A DNA stretch of 64,000 nt from contig NC_080042.1 in the NCBI RefSeq assembly GCF_012489685.1, forward strand, positions 21,962,150 to 22,026,149, read 5' to 3'. Below are positions 22,070-34,595 of this stretch, one piece after another. How positions within the stretch are numbered: position 1 is the stretch's first letter; each line of letters starts with the position of its first letter. The position numbers were made by a program, and so were the translations under genes. The stretch is from Lotus japonicus. Taxonomy: Eukaryota > Streptophyta > Magnoliopsida > Fabales > Fabaceae. The notes below the pieces were generated by a model. That model was not told the origin of the DNA. It was given only the letters and a program-made list of their open reading frames with translations, and did not search any database.

Positions 22070-22440
22070 AAATTTAAATTGCTGGAAAAATAACAAAGCA
22101 TGTAACACTGCTTGAACCTTTGTCAAAAGCCCACAACATTCCAGTTCCTTTTGCAAAGGAACCTAACAAATCCCCTCCTTGATCCCTCAAAATCCCGCCA
22201 ATACCACTCACCCCTGGGTTCCCTTTCGACGCGTCATCTACATTAAACTACAAAACAGTTTCTGACGGTGGTTCCCAATATACTGTTCGTGACATCTTTT
22301 GTTTTTGTGGCCATTTAATACGCCCAAAGCCTCTAGCAAACTGTTCCAAATCATATGAACAATCATTCCACTTCCCCTTGACTCACCAAAACACACAAAC
22401 CAAGCAATAGTCTCATATATGTTCAAGAGAAACAACATTG
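22070..22440 (-). pseudogene. LINE RNase H domain relic
   Basis: The minus strand reads YWEPPSETVL, a stop, FNVDDASKGNPGVSGIGG and then ILRDQGGDLLGSFAKGTGM. This is the start of the RNase H domain typical of plant LINE-derived reverse transcriptase proteins, with the first catalytic Asp in NVDD. It has internal stops and ends early. The rest of a LINE is not seen nearby. A host RNase H-like gene is less likely given the stop and the repeat context. Confidence 0.75.
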
Positions 22441-22459
22441 TTATTAAACACGCATGCAT

Positions 22460-23346
22460 TTCTCTCTAGTAATTGATATTAAATAATTAGCACTAAAGTA
22501 GTCTTAATATTTTATTCATTTAAAAATATAGAAATCATTATGTGAATTTGAAATATATTAAATCAAATAATAAGTTTTTAATATCATAAATAATTTATAA
22601 TGACATATTTTTTTACACTTTATATCCACAATAAAGTAATTTTAACTTTTAAAATTACAATATGAAATGATTTTATTAGTGTAAAGAATTATTTATTAAA
22701 TTTAAATTTATTCAACTCTGGTTATAGTTATTTTACTCTGTTATTCTTTCTCAAGTCATTTCTACTAATATATTATAGATAGAAAATTATATTTGAAGAA
22801 TTTTTTCAACGAATACACACATATTATAGTTAATGGTAAATACTCATAGAGTGACTTTTTATTTAAAGAGTACTTTCTCTTAATTATTTTTAATAAATAT
22901 TATTTTATTATAATTAATTTTAACTCTCAGTATTTTTTGTATAAAAAATATTACTTAGTTCTATTTTAATTTTCTTTCCTTCAATCTATGATTGATAATT
23001 AATATTCTAACATTTTTTAATTAATATTGAATAAACCATTTAATTATAATTAACTGCAATTTATAATTAATAGTTAATACAATTAATACAAACATGGATT
23101 TTTTTATTATCTATTGTATATTATATTTTTACTATTTAATATATAATACTTTCATATGATTTAATGTAGTATTTTTATAGTTGATGAATTTTTTTCTGAA
23201 ATAAAGAAATAATAAATGAGTAATGTAAAAAATAAATTCAAAATTTAGTTTATAATTTTATTATTTAGTATAGGTAGCTAAATAGTCTCTAGTTAATTTC
23301 TTTCAGTTTTCAATATTTATATTTAATGTATTTAAAAAAAATATTA
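22460..23346. other. Very AT-rich DNA without identifiable features
   Basis: No ORF of note, no convincing inverted repeat. It could be the body of the Helitron whose 3' end is at 21535, but nothing in the sequence proves it. Confidence 0.5.
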
Positions 23347-23944
23347 GGCTTAAATACTCTGGAGGTCCTTGAAATTATCTGTCGTATGAAAATAAGCCCC
23401 TGAGAAAATATTTTCCGATTCCGAATCCCTGAATTTCTAGCCTATGTGGCAAAATTTTTGCTGAGTCATTTATTCCACGTGGCTTTTCTATTTTTTTTTA
23501 AATACACATCGATTAAAAAACTAAAATTAACGTGTAACTTTAAAATTAAAATATTTTTAGGGATTTAGGGTTAATTAGATTTAGGATTAATTAGGTTAAT
23601 AAGATTTTAATTTTAAATTTTAAATTTAAACATTTAAATTTAAAATTAAAATCTTTTTAGGGATTTAGGGTTAATTAGATTTAGGGTTAATTAAGTTAAT
23701 AAGATTTTAAATTTAAATTTAAATGTTTAATTTTATTTTTTTTAATCCATGTGTATTTAAAAAAATAGAAAAGCCACGTGGAATAAATGACTCAGCAAAA
23801 ATTGAGCCACATAGGCTGGAAACACGAGTAGGGACTTATTTTGATTAAAAAAAAATTCCAGGGATTCGGAATCGGAAAAAAAAAATTTCAGGGCTTATTT
23901 TCGTACAGCAGACAATTTCAGGGACCTCTAGAGTATTTAAACAA
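23347..23944. mobile_element. About 600-bp MITE with long terminal inverted repeats
   Basis: The left end (TTAAATACTCTGGAGGTCC, 23351 on) is repeated in inverse at the right end (GGACCTCTAGAGTATTTAA). Pairing continues inwards through GAAAATAAGCCCC, GATTCCGAATCCCTG and CTGAGTCATTTATTCCACGTGGC. The centre holds a tandem duplication of TTTAGGGTTAATTAGATTTAG-like sequence. Long TIRs of this kind suggest a Mutator-like non-autonomous element, but I could not fix a 9-bp duplication. Its right edge abuts the truncated SIRE-like sequence at 23946. Confidence 0.78.
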
Positions 23945-23945
23945 A

Positions 23946-24731
23946 AGTATCAGGACGAAGACGCTGAAGTGCTTCAAGCTGCTGCCTCCTCTTCTGTCAT
24001 CCATGAGAGTGAGACTCTGAAGGAAGAACTGACTGCCCAGATAGCTTCCATTGATCAGGACATTCGTCCTTTGCACCTTCAGCTCCTTTCTATGAAGAAT
24101 TCTCGTGCCTTCTTATGTATCTAGAAATTGTTCTTCTAGTTTTTCTCTATCCTCTATACCCATTTCCGTTCATTAATAATAACATGTGTATTATCTGCGT
24201 TTATTCTCTGTTGTTATTGTTTTTGTTTTTCACTCTTTTTGCTTATGACAAAAAGGGGGAGTACACAAAATGGTTTTGATAAACTTTTAATTCTATTTTA
24301 TTATATAAAACCAGTTGAGGAGAATAAGTATCAGATACTTATAGCACATAGATATTGCCAAGCGTCCTAAACAAGGAATACATTTTGTTCAATCTTCTGA
24401 ACAAATATGCCTCTGACGCCTTATCCCAATACACTTGGACAATACTCTACGTTTCCATGTGATCTACGCAAGTTCTGAACCATCAATCTCTGATGAGTAT
24501 ACATTCTTCCTTGCAAATCTTTCGATCACGTCACAAGACTCCGAATCTAGACCCTTCATCATTTCATCAAGTCTTAGATTCAGGGGGAGTCCCCAGCTCA
24601 GAATCAGGTGCTATCCTAGATTCAGAAGGAGCAATATAAACTGATACACAAGGATAAGTTTAAACTCTGATCTCTTCTCTATTGTGTATTCAGTTTATTG
24701 ACTTAGAACTGTTCATCAAAAAGGGGGAGAT
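23946..24731 (+). mobile_element. Truncated SIRE-like internal 3' region, left tandem partner
   Basis: This matches 34300-35101 base for base over long runs: the tail of the second extra ORF (stop near 24120), the upstream polypurine tract (24249-24263) and the polypurine tract AAAAAGGGGGAGAT at 24718-24731, next to an LTR start at 24732. It is the end of a second internal region sharing the left LTR with the element to its right. A 19-bp piece present before the polypurine tract in the right copy (TACTTGTTTTGTCATCATT) is missing here. Confidence 0.88.
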
Positions 24732-25929
24732 TGTAAGATCAAGATTTGATCAGTGGTTGCATCTCTATATTTTGATAATTACAATTAAGGTTTTTGAGGA
24801 TGAACAATTATGGTACTCTAACGTTTGTCACTTTTAGTTGTGACAAACAAGTTCTGATTCTGACCCAAGCTTATTCAATCAGAAGATAAAGACCCAAGGG
24901 TAACCATAAGAGAGTTCTAAAGCTTACCATGTTCGCTCAGAACAGTGGCATATACTTCAGAAGTTCTGAAGATAGAAGCTCTCAAGAGGTACTGAAGAAC
25001 CGGAGTCAGAAGTTCTGAAGACCAGTTGTTCCAGAAGGAACGGTTCTGAAGAAGAAAGACTCAAGTTCTGAAGACCGGCAACAAGTTGGCTCTGAAGACC
25101 CAAGCTATTCTAGCTCTGGCATTCAGAAGTTCTGAGGAACATGTCCAGAAGCAGAAGCTGCAAGGTCAGAGGATCCAAGCTTCCGTCTGACACTGATCTG
25201 AAGCTTCACCAACGTCCATCTGAAGCACACCATATCAGAAGTCAGCTGGTAAAAGGACAGGTCGCTGTCACAGTACGCACTGTACAGTCATAGCCTGCTT
25301 GCCACCTACCTCGTTCAGTCTAGCAGACTGATATTACAAGATTGCCACTCCAACGGACAAAACCCTAGCAACGACTACATCAAATGTCTTGGAGTATATA
25401 AGGACTGAAGATAGAAGAAAGAGGCTAAGAAACTTTGCTGATATTCCTGAATTCATCTAACCAATCTCTTAGCAATATTTCTTCAGTATTCTTAAACATC
25501 TGAGTTTACCATTAGCTTTTCAGAAGCATTTACTGTAAACCCAAAACCTTTTACAAACACTTTGTAAAGTTCCTTAAGAGACCAAGGTTGGTCGGATCTT
25601 GAGAGGACTGGTTGATCAGCTTCTTGAGAGAATACTAGTGAGAAAATCAGTGTACTGTTAGTCACTTTGCAGGTCGCAAGTGCAGTTGTAACATTCATTG
25701 ATTTTAGTGGATTGCCTTCATCAGAAGAAGGAAGAAATCACCTTCACGGGTGGACTGGATTAGCTTGAGCTTTTATCTCAAGTGAACCAGGATAAAATAC
25801 TTGCGTGCTCTACTTTATATTCTTTAGCACCTAGTTCTTATCTTTAAGTTAGCCAAAACTTTAAAAGGGGAAACGTTTATCCAAAAACTCTATTCAAACC
25901 CCCCTTTTCTAGTGTTTTTCGCACCTTCA
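24732..25929 (+). mobile_element. Left LTR of the SIRE-like element (1198 bp)
   Basis: Starts TGTAAGATCAAGATTTGATC right after a polypurine tract and ends TTTTTCGCACCTTCA, just before a methionyl-tRNA primer site. The right LTR (35102-36327) is very similar; it has an extra copy of CCAACGTCCATCTGAAGCAC-type sequence near 35590-35670, a different 35680 region and a longer poly-C. Confidence 0.9.
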
Positions 25930-25931
25930 AT

Positions 25932-25943
25932 TGGCATCAGAGC
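25932..25943 (+). other. Primer-binding site, initiator-Met tRNA type
   Basis: TGGCATCAGAGC differs by one base from TGGTATCAGAGC, the usual copia primer site complementary to the 3' end of initiator tRNA-Met. It follows the LTR end by two bases. Confidence 0.85.
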
Positions 25944-26006
25944 TCCGGTTCTTATTTATACACTTAACAGTGTTCAGTGATCCAGAACCTAGTGTGAAAA
26001 ACAACG

Positions 26007-27544
26007 ATGGCCCAAGCCAATACTTCTGCTGACAACAACAACAACAACAACCAACTCAGAGCACCAGTCTTTGATGGTGAAAAGTTTGAGTACTGGAAAG
26101 ATAGAATCGAAAGTTATTTCCATGGCACTGACCCAGATCTCTGGGATATGGTCATGGAAAGCTATACTGATCCAGTAGATGCTTCAGGAGTAAAGATCCC
26201 CCGTACTAAAATGACTGACGCTCAGAAGAGCGTTTCATGGATCATCACAAGGCGAAGTCCATGCTGTTCAGTTCAATATCATATATTGAATATGAAAAGA
26301 TCTCTGACAAAGAAACAACAAAATCCATCTATGACTCCTTGGTCATGACGCACGAAGGAAATGAAGAAGTTAAGGAGACTAAGGCTCTTGCTCTCATAAA
26401 ACAATATGAGCAGTTTAAGATGGAATCTGGTGAAACCATTGAGGAGATGTACTCAAGGTTTCAAACTCTGATTGCTGGAATCAGAGTGCTGAACAAGAGC
26501 TACTCCATTGGTGATTATGTCAAAAAGATCGTCAGAAGTTTGCCTAAGGAGTGGATGGCTTTTGTCACTGCACTGAAACTCTCCAGGAATCTGAACTCCT
26601 TGAAGCTAGAAGAGCTTGTGAGTCATCTCAGAAGCCATGAGATTGAACTCAAAGAGCACAAGCCTCAAAGGAAAGACAAATCTATTGCTCTTAAGTCAAA
26701 ATCAAACAAGGCGAAAGCTTACCAGGCAGAAGAGGAAGATTCCTCTGAAGATGTATCAGATGCTTCTGGTGATGAAGAGCTATCTCTTTTCACAAAGAGA
26801 TTTAGCAAGCTCTGGAAGAACAGACACAGCAAGGGCAAAGGACTGAAGAAAAGTAAGGGAAGATTTGAATCTTCATCTGATCAAAAGAAGTCCTCTGGGA
26901 AGGAAGTCACCTTCTTTGAGTGCAAGGAATCTGGGCACTACAAGAGTGACTGTCCCAAGCTAAAGAAGTACAAGAGACCAAGAAAAGTCTTCAAGAAGAA
27001 AGCCTTTGTGACATTTGATGCGACTGACTCTGATGAAGCTGAGTTAGAAGAAGATGAAGCTGTGGAAGCTCTGATGGCTACCACTAGCAGAGATGCTGAA
27101 GCACATGATGATTTGAGAGCTTTAGAAGACGACTCAGACTCTAAGAATGACGATGAGATATCTTATGCAGCTCAGTTAAGATACCTGTCATGGTACCTGG
27201 ACAGTGGATGCTCACGACACATGACGGGCATAAGGTCTATATTCCAAGAACTGATACCGCTTAAGTCAGTAAGAGACGTTGGCTTTGAAGGAAACCAGAA
27301 GGAAAAGATCATTGGAAAATATTCCATAGGAGATGGAAAAATTCCAGTCATTAACGATGTACTTCTGGTGGATGGATTAATACATAACTTGCTCTCCATA
27401 AGCCAAATAGCTGACAAAGGTTATGACGTGATCTTCAATCAAACCGGCTGCAAAGCTGTCAGTCAAACAGATGGATCTGTTCTCTTTTCTGGGAAAAGAA
27501 GAAATAACATTTACAAAATCAATTCTTCTGAACTACTATCTTAG
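26007..27544 (+). pseudogene. SIRE-like gag, frameshifted
   Basis: The start MAQANTSADNNNN runs to about residue 78, then a one-base frame change near 26240 shifts it into the frame 26237-27544. The second frame carries the gag body (KALALIKQYEQFKMESGETI, IRVLNKSYSIGDYVKKIVRS), a lysine-rich and acidic linker and a zinc knuckle. The knuckle has lost its first Cys (FFECKESGHYKSDC). The same frame runs on into the protease motif WYLDSGCSRHMTG near 27190, then stops at 27542. Gag and pol form one polyprotein in this lineage. Confidence 0.88.
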
Positions 27545-30231
27545 AAGGTCAAATGTCTCATGTCCGTTAATGATGAGCAATGGTTTTGGCACAAACGTCT
27601 AGGGCATGCCAGCCTCAGAAAGATATCTAAACTAAGCAAGCTAAACCTCGTCAGAGGATTGCCTCGTCTGAAGTTCTCATCAGAGGCTCTTGTGTGAAGC
27701 TTGTCAGAAGGGAAAATTCACCAAGAAGCCTTTCAAAGCAAAGAATGTGGTATCTACAACAAGACCCCTTGAGCTACTTCACATTGATCTCTTTGGACCA
27801 GTGAAAACTGAATCCATTTGAGGAAAGAAGTATGGGTTGGTCATTGTGGATGACTACAGCAGGTGGACATGGGTAAAATTCTTAAGGCACAAGGATGAAA
27901 CACACACTATGTTCACAAACTTCATTACCCAAGTTCAGAAGTGATCATGGTGGAGAATTTGAGAACAAAGCCTTTGAAGAATTGTTCAACTCTCAAGGGA
28001 TCTCTCACAAATTCTCCTGTCCTCGCACTCCTCAACAAAATGAAGTTGTTGAAAGAAAGAACATAACTCTTCAGGAGATGGCTCGCACCATGATGCAGGA
28101 ATCAAGTATGGCCAAGCACTTCTAGGCAGAAGCAATCAACACTGCATGCTATATCCAGAACAGAATCTCCATCAGACCAATTCTGGAGAAGACTCCTTAT
28201 GAGCTGTGCAAAGGAAGACAACCTGATATCTCTTACTTCCATCCCTTTGGGAGTACTTTCTACATGCTCAACACAAAGGAGCAATTGGGTAAATTTGATT
28301 CTAAAGCTTTAAAATGCTATTTTCTTGGTTATTCTAAAAGATCAGAAGGTTTTAGACTTTATAATATTGTTCATCAAACTGTTGAGGAATCTATCCAAAT
28401 TAGATTTGATGACAAGCTTGGCTCAGAAAAGTCAAAGTTGTTTGAAAGATTTGCAGATCTCAGTATTGATCCATCAGAAGCTAATCAACTAAAGGTCTGC
28501 TCAGAGGATGTTGCTCCAGAAGTAGAAGCATCAGAAGATGCTCCGACAACTTCTGATCAACTTCAGAAGAAGAAGAGAATAGCTGCCTCTCATCCAGAAG
28601 AACTGATTATTGGCAACAAAGATGCTCCTGTCAGAACTAGGTCCATGCTCAAACCTTCAGAAGAGACTCTTCTGAGTCTGAAGGGACTTGTATCTCTCAT
28701 TGAGCCCAAATCAGTTGGTGAAGCTCTTGAAGATAAAGGCTGGATTCTGGAAATGCAAGAAGAGCTAGATCAGTTCACCAAAAATGATGTTTGGTCCTTA
28801 ATGCCTAAACCCAAAGGTTTCCATGTCATAGGAACCAAGTGGGTATTCAGAAACAAGCTGAATGAAAAGGGAGAAGTCACGAGAAACAAAGCAAGACTGG
28901 TGGCTCAAGGCTACAGTCAACAAGAAGGGATTGATTATACTGAGACCTTTGCTCCTGTGGCAAGGCTTGAAGCTATAAGGCTACTAATTTCATTCTCAGT
29001 AAATCACAACATCATTCTTCATCAGATGGATGTCAAAAGTGCCTTCCTCAATGGCTACATTTAAGAGGAAGTGTTTGTCAGGCAACCTCCTGGCTTCGAA
29101 GATGACAAGCATCCAGAGCATGTATACTAGCTCAAGAAGTCACTCTATGGACTGAAACAAGCTCCCAGAGCTTGGCATGAAAGGCTTAGCTCCTTTCTTC
29201 TAAAGAATGAGTTTGTAAGGGGTAAAGGTGACAATACTCTTTTCTGCAGAACCTATAAGGATGATATTCTTATAGTTCAGATTTATGTTGATGATATTAT
29301 ATTTGGTTCTGCTAATCCCTCTCTTTGCAAGGAATTCTCTAAGATGATGCAGGCTGAATTTGAGATGAGCATGATGGGAGAGCTCAAGTACTTCCTGGGA
29401 ATTCAGATTGATCAACGACCAGGAGTCACTTATATCCATCAGAAGAAGTACACCTTGGAAATTCTGAAGAAATTCAACATGAGTGACTGCAACATCTCTA
29501 AGACTCCAATGCATCCAGCATGCATTCTTGAGAAAGAGGAAGTTTCCTCTAAGGTTTGTCAGAAGCTCTATCGTGGAATGATAGGCTCTCTTCTTTATTT
29601 AACAGCTTCCAGACCTGATATATTGTTTAGTGTGCATCTCTGTGCTAGATTTCAATCAGATCCTAGACAGACTCACTTAACAGCTGTTAAGAGAATCCTC
29701 AAATATCTGAAAGGAACCACTAACCTTGGCTTGATGTATAGAAAAACATCAGAGTATACACTTTCAGGTTTTTGTGATGCTGACTTTGCTGGAGACAGAG
29801 TGGAAAGGAAAAGCACCTCAGGTAGCTGCCATTTCCTTGGAGCAAATCTTGTCACCTGGTCAAGCAAGAGACAGAACACAATTGCCTTATCAACTGCAGA
29901 GGTAGAATATGTCTCAGCTGTCACTTGTTGTACACAAACCATATGGATTAAGAATCATCTGGAGGACTATGGTTTGTTTCTGAAGAAGATTCCAATCTTC
30001 TATGACAACACAGCTGCTATCTCTCTCAGCAAAAATCCCATTCTACACTCAAGAACAAAGCACATAGAGGTAAAGTATCATTATATTCGAGATCATGTTC
30101 AGAAGGGCACAATATCATTAGAGTATGTTGATACTGACCATCAATGGGCAGATATCTTCACTAAGCCCTTAGCAGAAGATAGGTTTTTATTTATTCTTGA
30201 AAACCTGAACATGGACTTTTGTCCAAAGTAA
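27545..30231 (+). pseudogene. SIRE-like pol (integrase, RT, RNase H), broken
   Basis: After the stop at 27542 the same polyprotein continues through the GAG-preintegrase box (HKRLGHASLRKISKLSKLN), integrase (VIVDDYSRWTWV; FRSDHGGEFENKAFEELF; RTPQQNEVVERKN), RT ([45 protein letters not shown]) and RNase H (SGFCDADFAGDRVERKSTSG, ALSTAEVEYVSA), ending ILENLNMDFCPK. Stops or frame changes occur near 27690, 27815, 27930, 28125, 29062 and 29127. Catalytic motifs that remain visible are otherwise normal. It would supply integration and reverse transcription if intact. Confidence 0.9.
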
Positions 30232-30665
30232 GGTACATTCAGAACCTCTGACCATCGTGCTTCTGAAGTCATCAGATGTTACCTATTCAGAAGGTACTCG
30301 ATCAGAATGCACTTAACCCACTGGTTAAACTTCTGTGGTAGACAACAATACACGTGTCACTTCTTTGTGACATAGTTCCTTGTGTCGCGTAGTGTATCTG
30401 CTATAATGATGGTACCTACTCTCCTCTACTATGCTATTTTCTGACTAAGTATTTTACTAACCGTTGATCTTGCTTTTTGTTTTATGCTCTTTAAATCTCA
30501 ACGGTTACTATTCAACCCACTATACACACGATCTCTCACACGATCTAACCCACACACTCAATCAAACGGTTTTCAAACTCTTTGTGTGCATTGCATTTCA
30601 TTTACTCTTCTCCCTCCAATATTTCCCTTTCTCTCTGAACCCTAAACCTCGCATACCTGAGAATC
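30232..30665 (+). other. Spacer between pol and the extra ORF
   Basis: Non-coding, with homology to 59200-59580 in the fragment on the right (TAACCGTTGA-type and CACACGATCTC-type words). It contains the alternating CA-rich piece CACTATACACACGATCTCAC just before the extra ORF. It may hold a splice acceptor or promoter for the downstream ORF; nothing in it decides that. Confidence 0.45.
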
Positions 30666-33600
30666 ATGAGCAAATCAAGGAAATCAAAGACAAATGTTAC
30701 TGCTTCCTCCAAACTAACTTCCGAAGAGCAAGAAACTCAAAGATTTGATGAAGCTCAGCAAATTCTGAATGCGGCCAATGCGGTCACCTGCGTCAAGAAG
30801 ATTGAAGAACTGGTTGTGTGCAACGAAGCAAGAGTAGACTTCGACAACCTGGCTAAACATGGGTTTGATATCAGGGATCAAGTTGACTTGCAAGGTTGGT
30901 CTGGTTATTTCAATCGACTCTGTGGTCCTATTTACTACAAATTGGTTGTGGAATTCTGGAAAAATGCAGTTTGCAACGACGACTATGTCGTTTCTCATGT
31001 ACTGGACAGGAAGATTGTCATTTCTTAAGAATCCATTGCAAAGTTGCTAGGAATGGAGTTTCAACAAGGGAAAAGAATCAAGAATGTGGATGCTAATGTT
31101 CCTGGAATGAGGAAATTAGTCAATCAGGCTATTTATGACAATTGGTCTCTGGATAGGACCAAGTATGCAATAAAGGAACTGAAGCCAAAGATGAAGATCT
31201 GGCAGAAGATTTTCATATACTGCATCCACCCCAGTATAGGCGGAACCGATTACCTCAATGCAACTCAGAAGGTAATCATGTACTATATTTCTAAAGGCGA
31301 GCCTGTGTGTCTGCCATTTCTGCTCTTCAACTATCTGAAAGAATGTGTTGAGAAGACAAGAACTACTGGAATTGAGACCAAGAGGTCTATCTCCTACATT
31401 CCCTATGGCAGGCTGTTCTCAGATATTTTCACCCAGAACAAACTGGTCAAGACTCTGTCTGACCTAGGACTTCACGTGGATCTGGCTATGTCCATTGGAG
31501 ATGCTCTCAATGGGACTAAGTTGAAGAGAATGCAGATCATTGAGAAAGTTCACGTTGAACCTGAAGAAGACACATCTGAAGAGGTTCGTCAGAAGAACTA
31601 CCCTGTTGATGGTTTTCCTCTCTGGTCTAAGAAGGATAATCTAGCCAACATTCTGGAGTATGTGAGAATGTTCAGAAGTGAAGGAGATCCAATCACTCTT
31701 GAGGAATTCGTCAAAAACCTTCCTGATAGTCCTCCTGAGATGGCAACAAGAAAATCCAAGAGAGCAACAAGCAGCAAACCTTCAGATCCTAAGGGCAAAG
31801 GGATTTTGATAGAGGAACCGAAAATGATGAAAGCTGCATCAAAATCTGTGGTCATTAGGGAACCAATTCTAGAACGTCCTCCTAAAAGATCTTCAGTGCA
31901 ATCACCTCAGAAATCTCAGTCCGATAGCTCTGAGAGCTCTATGGCTTCCTCCATTGGAATTCAAGAAGAATCTTCTGGTGAAGAGACTGAAGATGATGAT
32001 GTCCCTCTTGCCAAGAGGCAAAGAATTCAAGTTGAGAAAGAAGTTGAGCTGTATGATTGTGAGATCATTGAGAATGTGCTTCAAGTTATAAGGGAATCTT
32101 CAGAAGCTGAAGAATCCACAGATTCTGATGAAGCACCCTTAGCCAAGAGGAAGAAACTGTCTCTGAAGGGTCCACTTCAGAAGAAGGGGCCAGAATCAAA
32201 GCAAGCATCTGAAAATTCTTCTGAGGAACGAAGGGAAAGGAGATCAAAGATTGTTTCTGATTCTGCAAGAACTGCCAAATCAATCACCCTCAGAAGTCCA
32301 AGTAAGGCAAGTACTGAAAGCATTAACTTAGATTCTGCTTTAGTTATTATTCCTGAACAACCTGTGCCTATATCTACTTCCCTACCTTCCTCAACCCAGA
32401 CAGTTCCACCTCAAATAGAACATCACACACAAGCCACTTCTCAAGCTGAAACGCAAGCCCCCCACTCAAACATCCAAACTGCTACCACTTCCATTCCATC
32501 CATCCCAATCCGAACCTCCTCCACATCCACCACAACTGAATCTACACCAATCATCAATTCCTTTATCAAGGGTATTGCTCAATGTGAGGCCACCTTGAAA
32601 AACTTGATTCAACAATTCTCACCCAAGCCTCCATCCACCTCAAGAACTCTTCAAATAACTGAATCTGGTGAGATTCCTGCGGTAGAAGACAAAGAAGATG
32701 ATGATGTTCAGATTCTAGAACCTCCCTTCAATGTGCAACCTATCCAGCAGGTAGCCTCCTTTTTTGAAGATGTGTTCCCAGATGCTGCTGCTGAGTCCTC
32801 CTATGTGTCGTTGTCTCACTATTCCGCAGTAAACTCAAGAGATCTGAGTTTCACCTCGCCTGAGAAGACAACTACATCCAGGCAAAGACAAGAGACCATT
32901 CCTGAGTTTGAGCATATGGATGAATCAGATCATTCAGGACTAGAGAAGGTTCATGTGGATGAATTAGCTCCTTCAGGACAAATTAGAACTGAGAGTTCTA
33001 ATGCTTCAAGCTCTAATGCAACCAAATATTCTCAGCCTATCTTGACTTTGACACCCTCCTTCAGACCACAAAGTCTTATTCAACTCATTCAGAAGTTCTC
33101 TGAAGAAGCAACTAGAAGACTGCAGTGGCTATATCAGGTAACTGATAATCAATTTGATGCATCCCTGATTGATGGTCTGTGGTCTGCTTTCGGAAGATGG
33201 TCAGAAAGTAGGGCTTATGATTTTGAGAAGCAGCTTAGCAGAGAGAAGCGTCTGAGAGTTCATGAAGCCTTAGAGAGAGCTTATGAGCAGAGGCAGAGAG
33301 TGTTGCACAAGGTCTGTGAACCCATGAGAAGAGCAATGGCTGCCATAACATATGTTGTCTCTGAACGTACCTCAAAAGATGCTGAGATGACTCCAGCAGA
33401 GGTTGCAGATGACAGTACTGAAGAGATAGTCATTCATGAGACTGCAGAGGTTGATGAAGTTGAGATGAAAGTACCGATTCAAGTTGCTGCTGGAGGGTCA
33501 TCAGATGCAGAAGTTCCTACTCCAGTTCAAGCTCCAGAACCAGCTCCACATCCGGAAGTTGCTCTCCTGGCTGCCAGAATTGATAGGATACAAGATGATC

Positions 33601-33740
33601 AGCAAAGACTGTTTCAGATGGTTGAGCATCAAGGCATCATTCAGAGTGAACAGAGTCTGCAGATTCAGGAATCTTCAAGCAAAATGGAATCTATGGTGAA
33701 GTATCTGATTGAGAATCTACCCTCTTCATCAAAGCCTTGA
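30666..33740 (+). pseudogene. SIRE-like extra ORF (env-position), one in-frame stop
   Basis: A 1024-codon frame starting MSKSRKSK, interrupted only by a stop at 31026-31028; the frame stays open on both sides. Residues about 60-330 form a globular part (FDIRDQVDLQGWSGYFNRL, KLVVEFWKNAVCNDDYVVSH, NATQKVIMYYISKGEPVCLP, LPFLLFNYLKECVEK) of the type I know as 'putative plant transposon protein'. After it come a basic patch, two acidic-then-basic modules (TEDDDVPLAKRQR, TDSDEAPLAKRKKL), a long Ser/Thr/Pro-rich region and a helical C-terminus. No signal peptide or membrane segment is visible, so it does not look like a true envelope protein. It aligns along its length with the ORF at 56095-59157. 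Confidence 0.85.
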
Positions 33741-34018
33741 ACCCCTATCACATATCCTTCATGCATATTTATTTATTTTATTTCTTCAAGAATTCATTAT
33801 ATGTTTGACTTGTTCTTCTTTCTTATGTGTTTCTGCCATTATTTATTCAATGCACCGTCCACTTTTCTTCGTAACTCACATGCATTTATGTTCTATGAGT
33901 TTTATGCATGATTTTCTGTTACTTCTCTTCTTTATAATCTGTTGCTTTTCTTCTTCTCCATCACAACTCAATTCATTTCAACTCAACTCAATTCATTCCT
34001 TCTCTTCTCACACCAATA

Positions 34019-34471
34019 ATGTCTTCTGTCGACCTGATCTCTGAACTCAAGGCTCTGGTATTTGACCAAGTCTTTCCCTGGAGTGTTAATCTTTCTCTCT
34101 CTCAAATCTCTCAAGCTCTTGGGATTATTGAGATTCATTTGGACTGTTGGCTGACTTCGTTTCAGACCCACTGTCTGAACTCTCTTCAGGAAGTTCTGAA
34201 AGAACTGCTTCGTTTGGCCTCTCGCCGGAAGGATCTTGAAGTTCAATTCGAGAGCATTTGTATGCTCATTGAACATGAAAAGAGAGAACAAGAAGATCAA
34301 GACGAAGACACTGAAGTGCTTCAAGCGGCTGCCTCCTCTTCTGTCATCCATTAGAGTGAGACTCTGAAGGAAGAACTGACAGCCCAGATAGCTTCCATTG
34401 ATCAGGACATTCGTCCTTTGCACCTTCAGCTCCTTTCTATGAAGAATTCTCGTGCCTTCTTATGTATCTAG
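34019..34471 (+). pseudogene. SIRE-like second extra ORF, one in-frame stop
   Basis: A 150-codon frame starting MSSVDLISELKALVFDQVF, interrupted by TAG at 34352-34354 and then open to TAG at 34469-34471. It aligns with the intact 138-residue ORF at 55424-55840: VFDQVFPWSVNLS, SIDQDIRP, LQLLSMKNSRAFL are shared. The left partner copy (23946-24122) has a sense codon where this one has the stop. Sequence is helical and Leu-rich. No known family recognised. It starts 278 bp after the end of the long extra ORF. Confidence 0.75.
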
Positions 34472-34595
34472 AAATTGTTCTTCTAGTTTTTCTCTATCCT
34501 CTGTACCCATTTCCGTTCATTAATAATAACATGCGTATTATCTACGTTTATTCTCTGTTGTTATTGTTTTTGTTTTTCACTCTTTTTGCTTATGA

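Noticed and set aside
24435..24644. 69-codon plus ORF, repeated at 34806-35048
   Set aside because: It is the 3' internal region of the two SIRE-like copies. The frames differ at the ends and no start context or family is evident; not enough to call a gene.
25492..25698. 68-codon minus-strand ORF in the left SIRE-like LTR, repeated at 35883-36089
   Set aside because: It is the same LTR sequence twice, antisense to the element, with no known motif. Repetition reflects the LTR, not selection.
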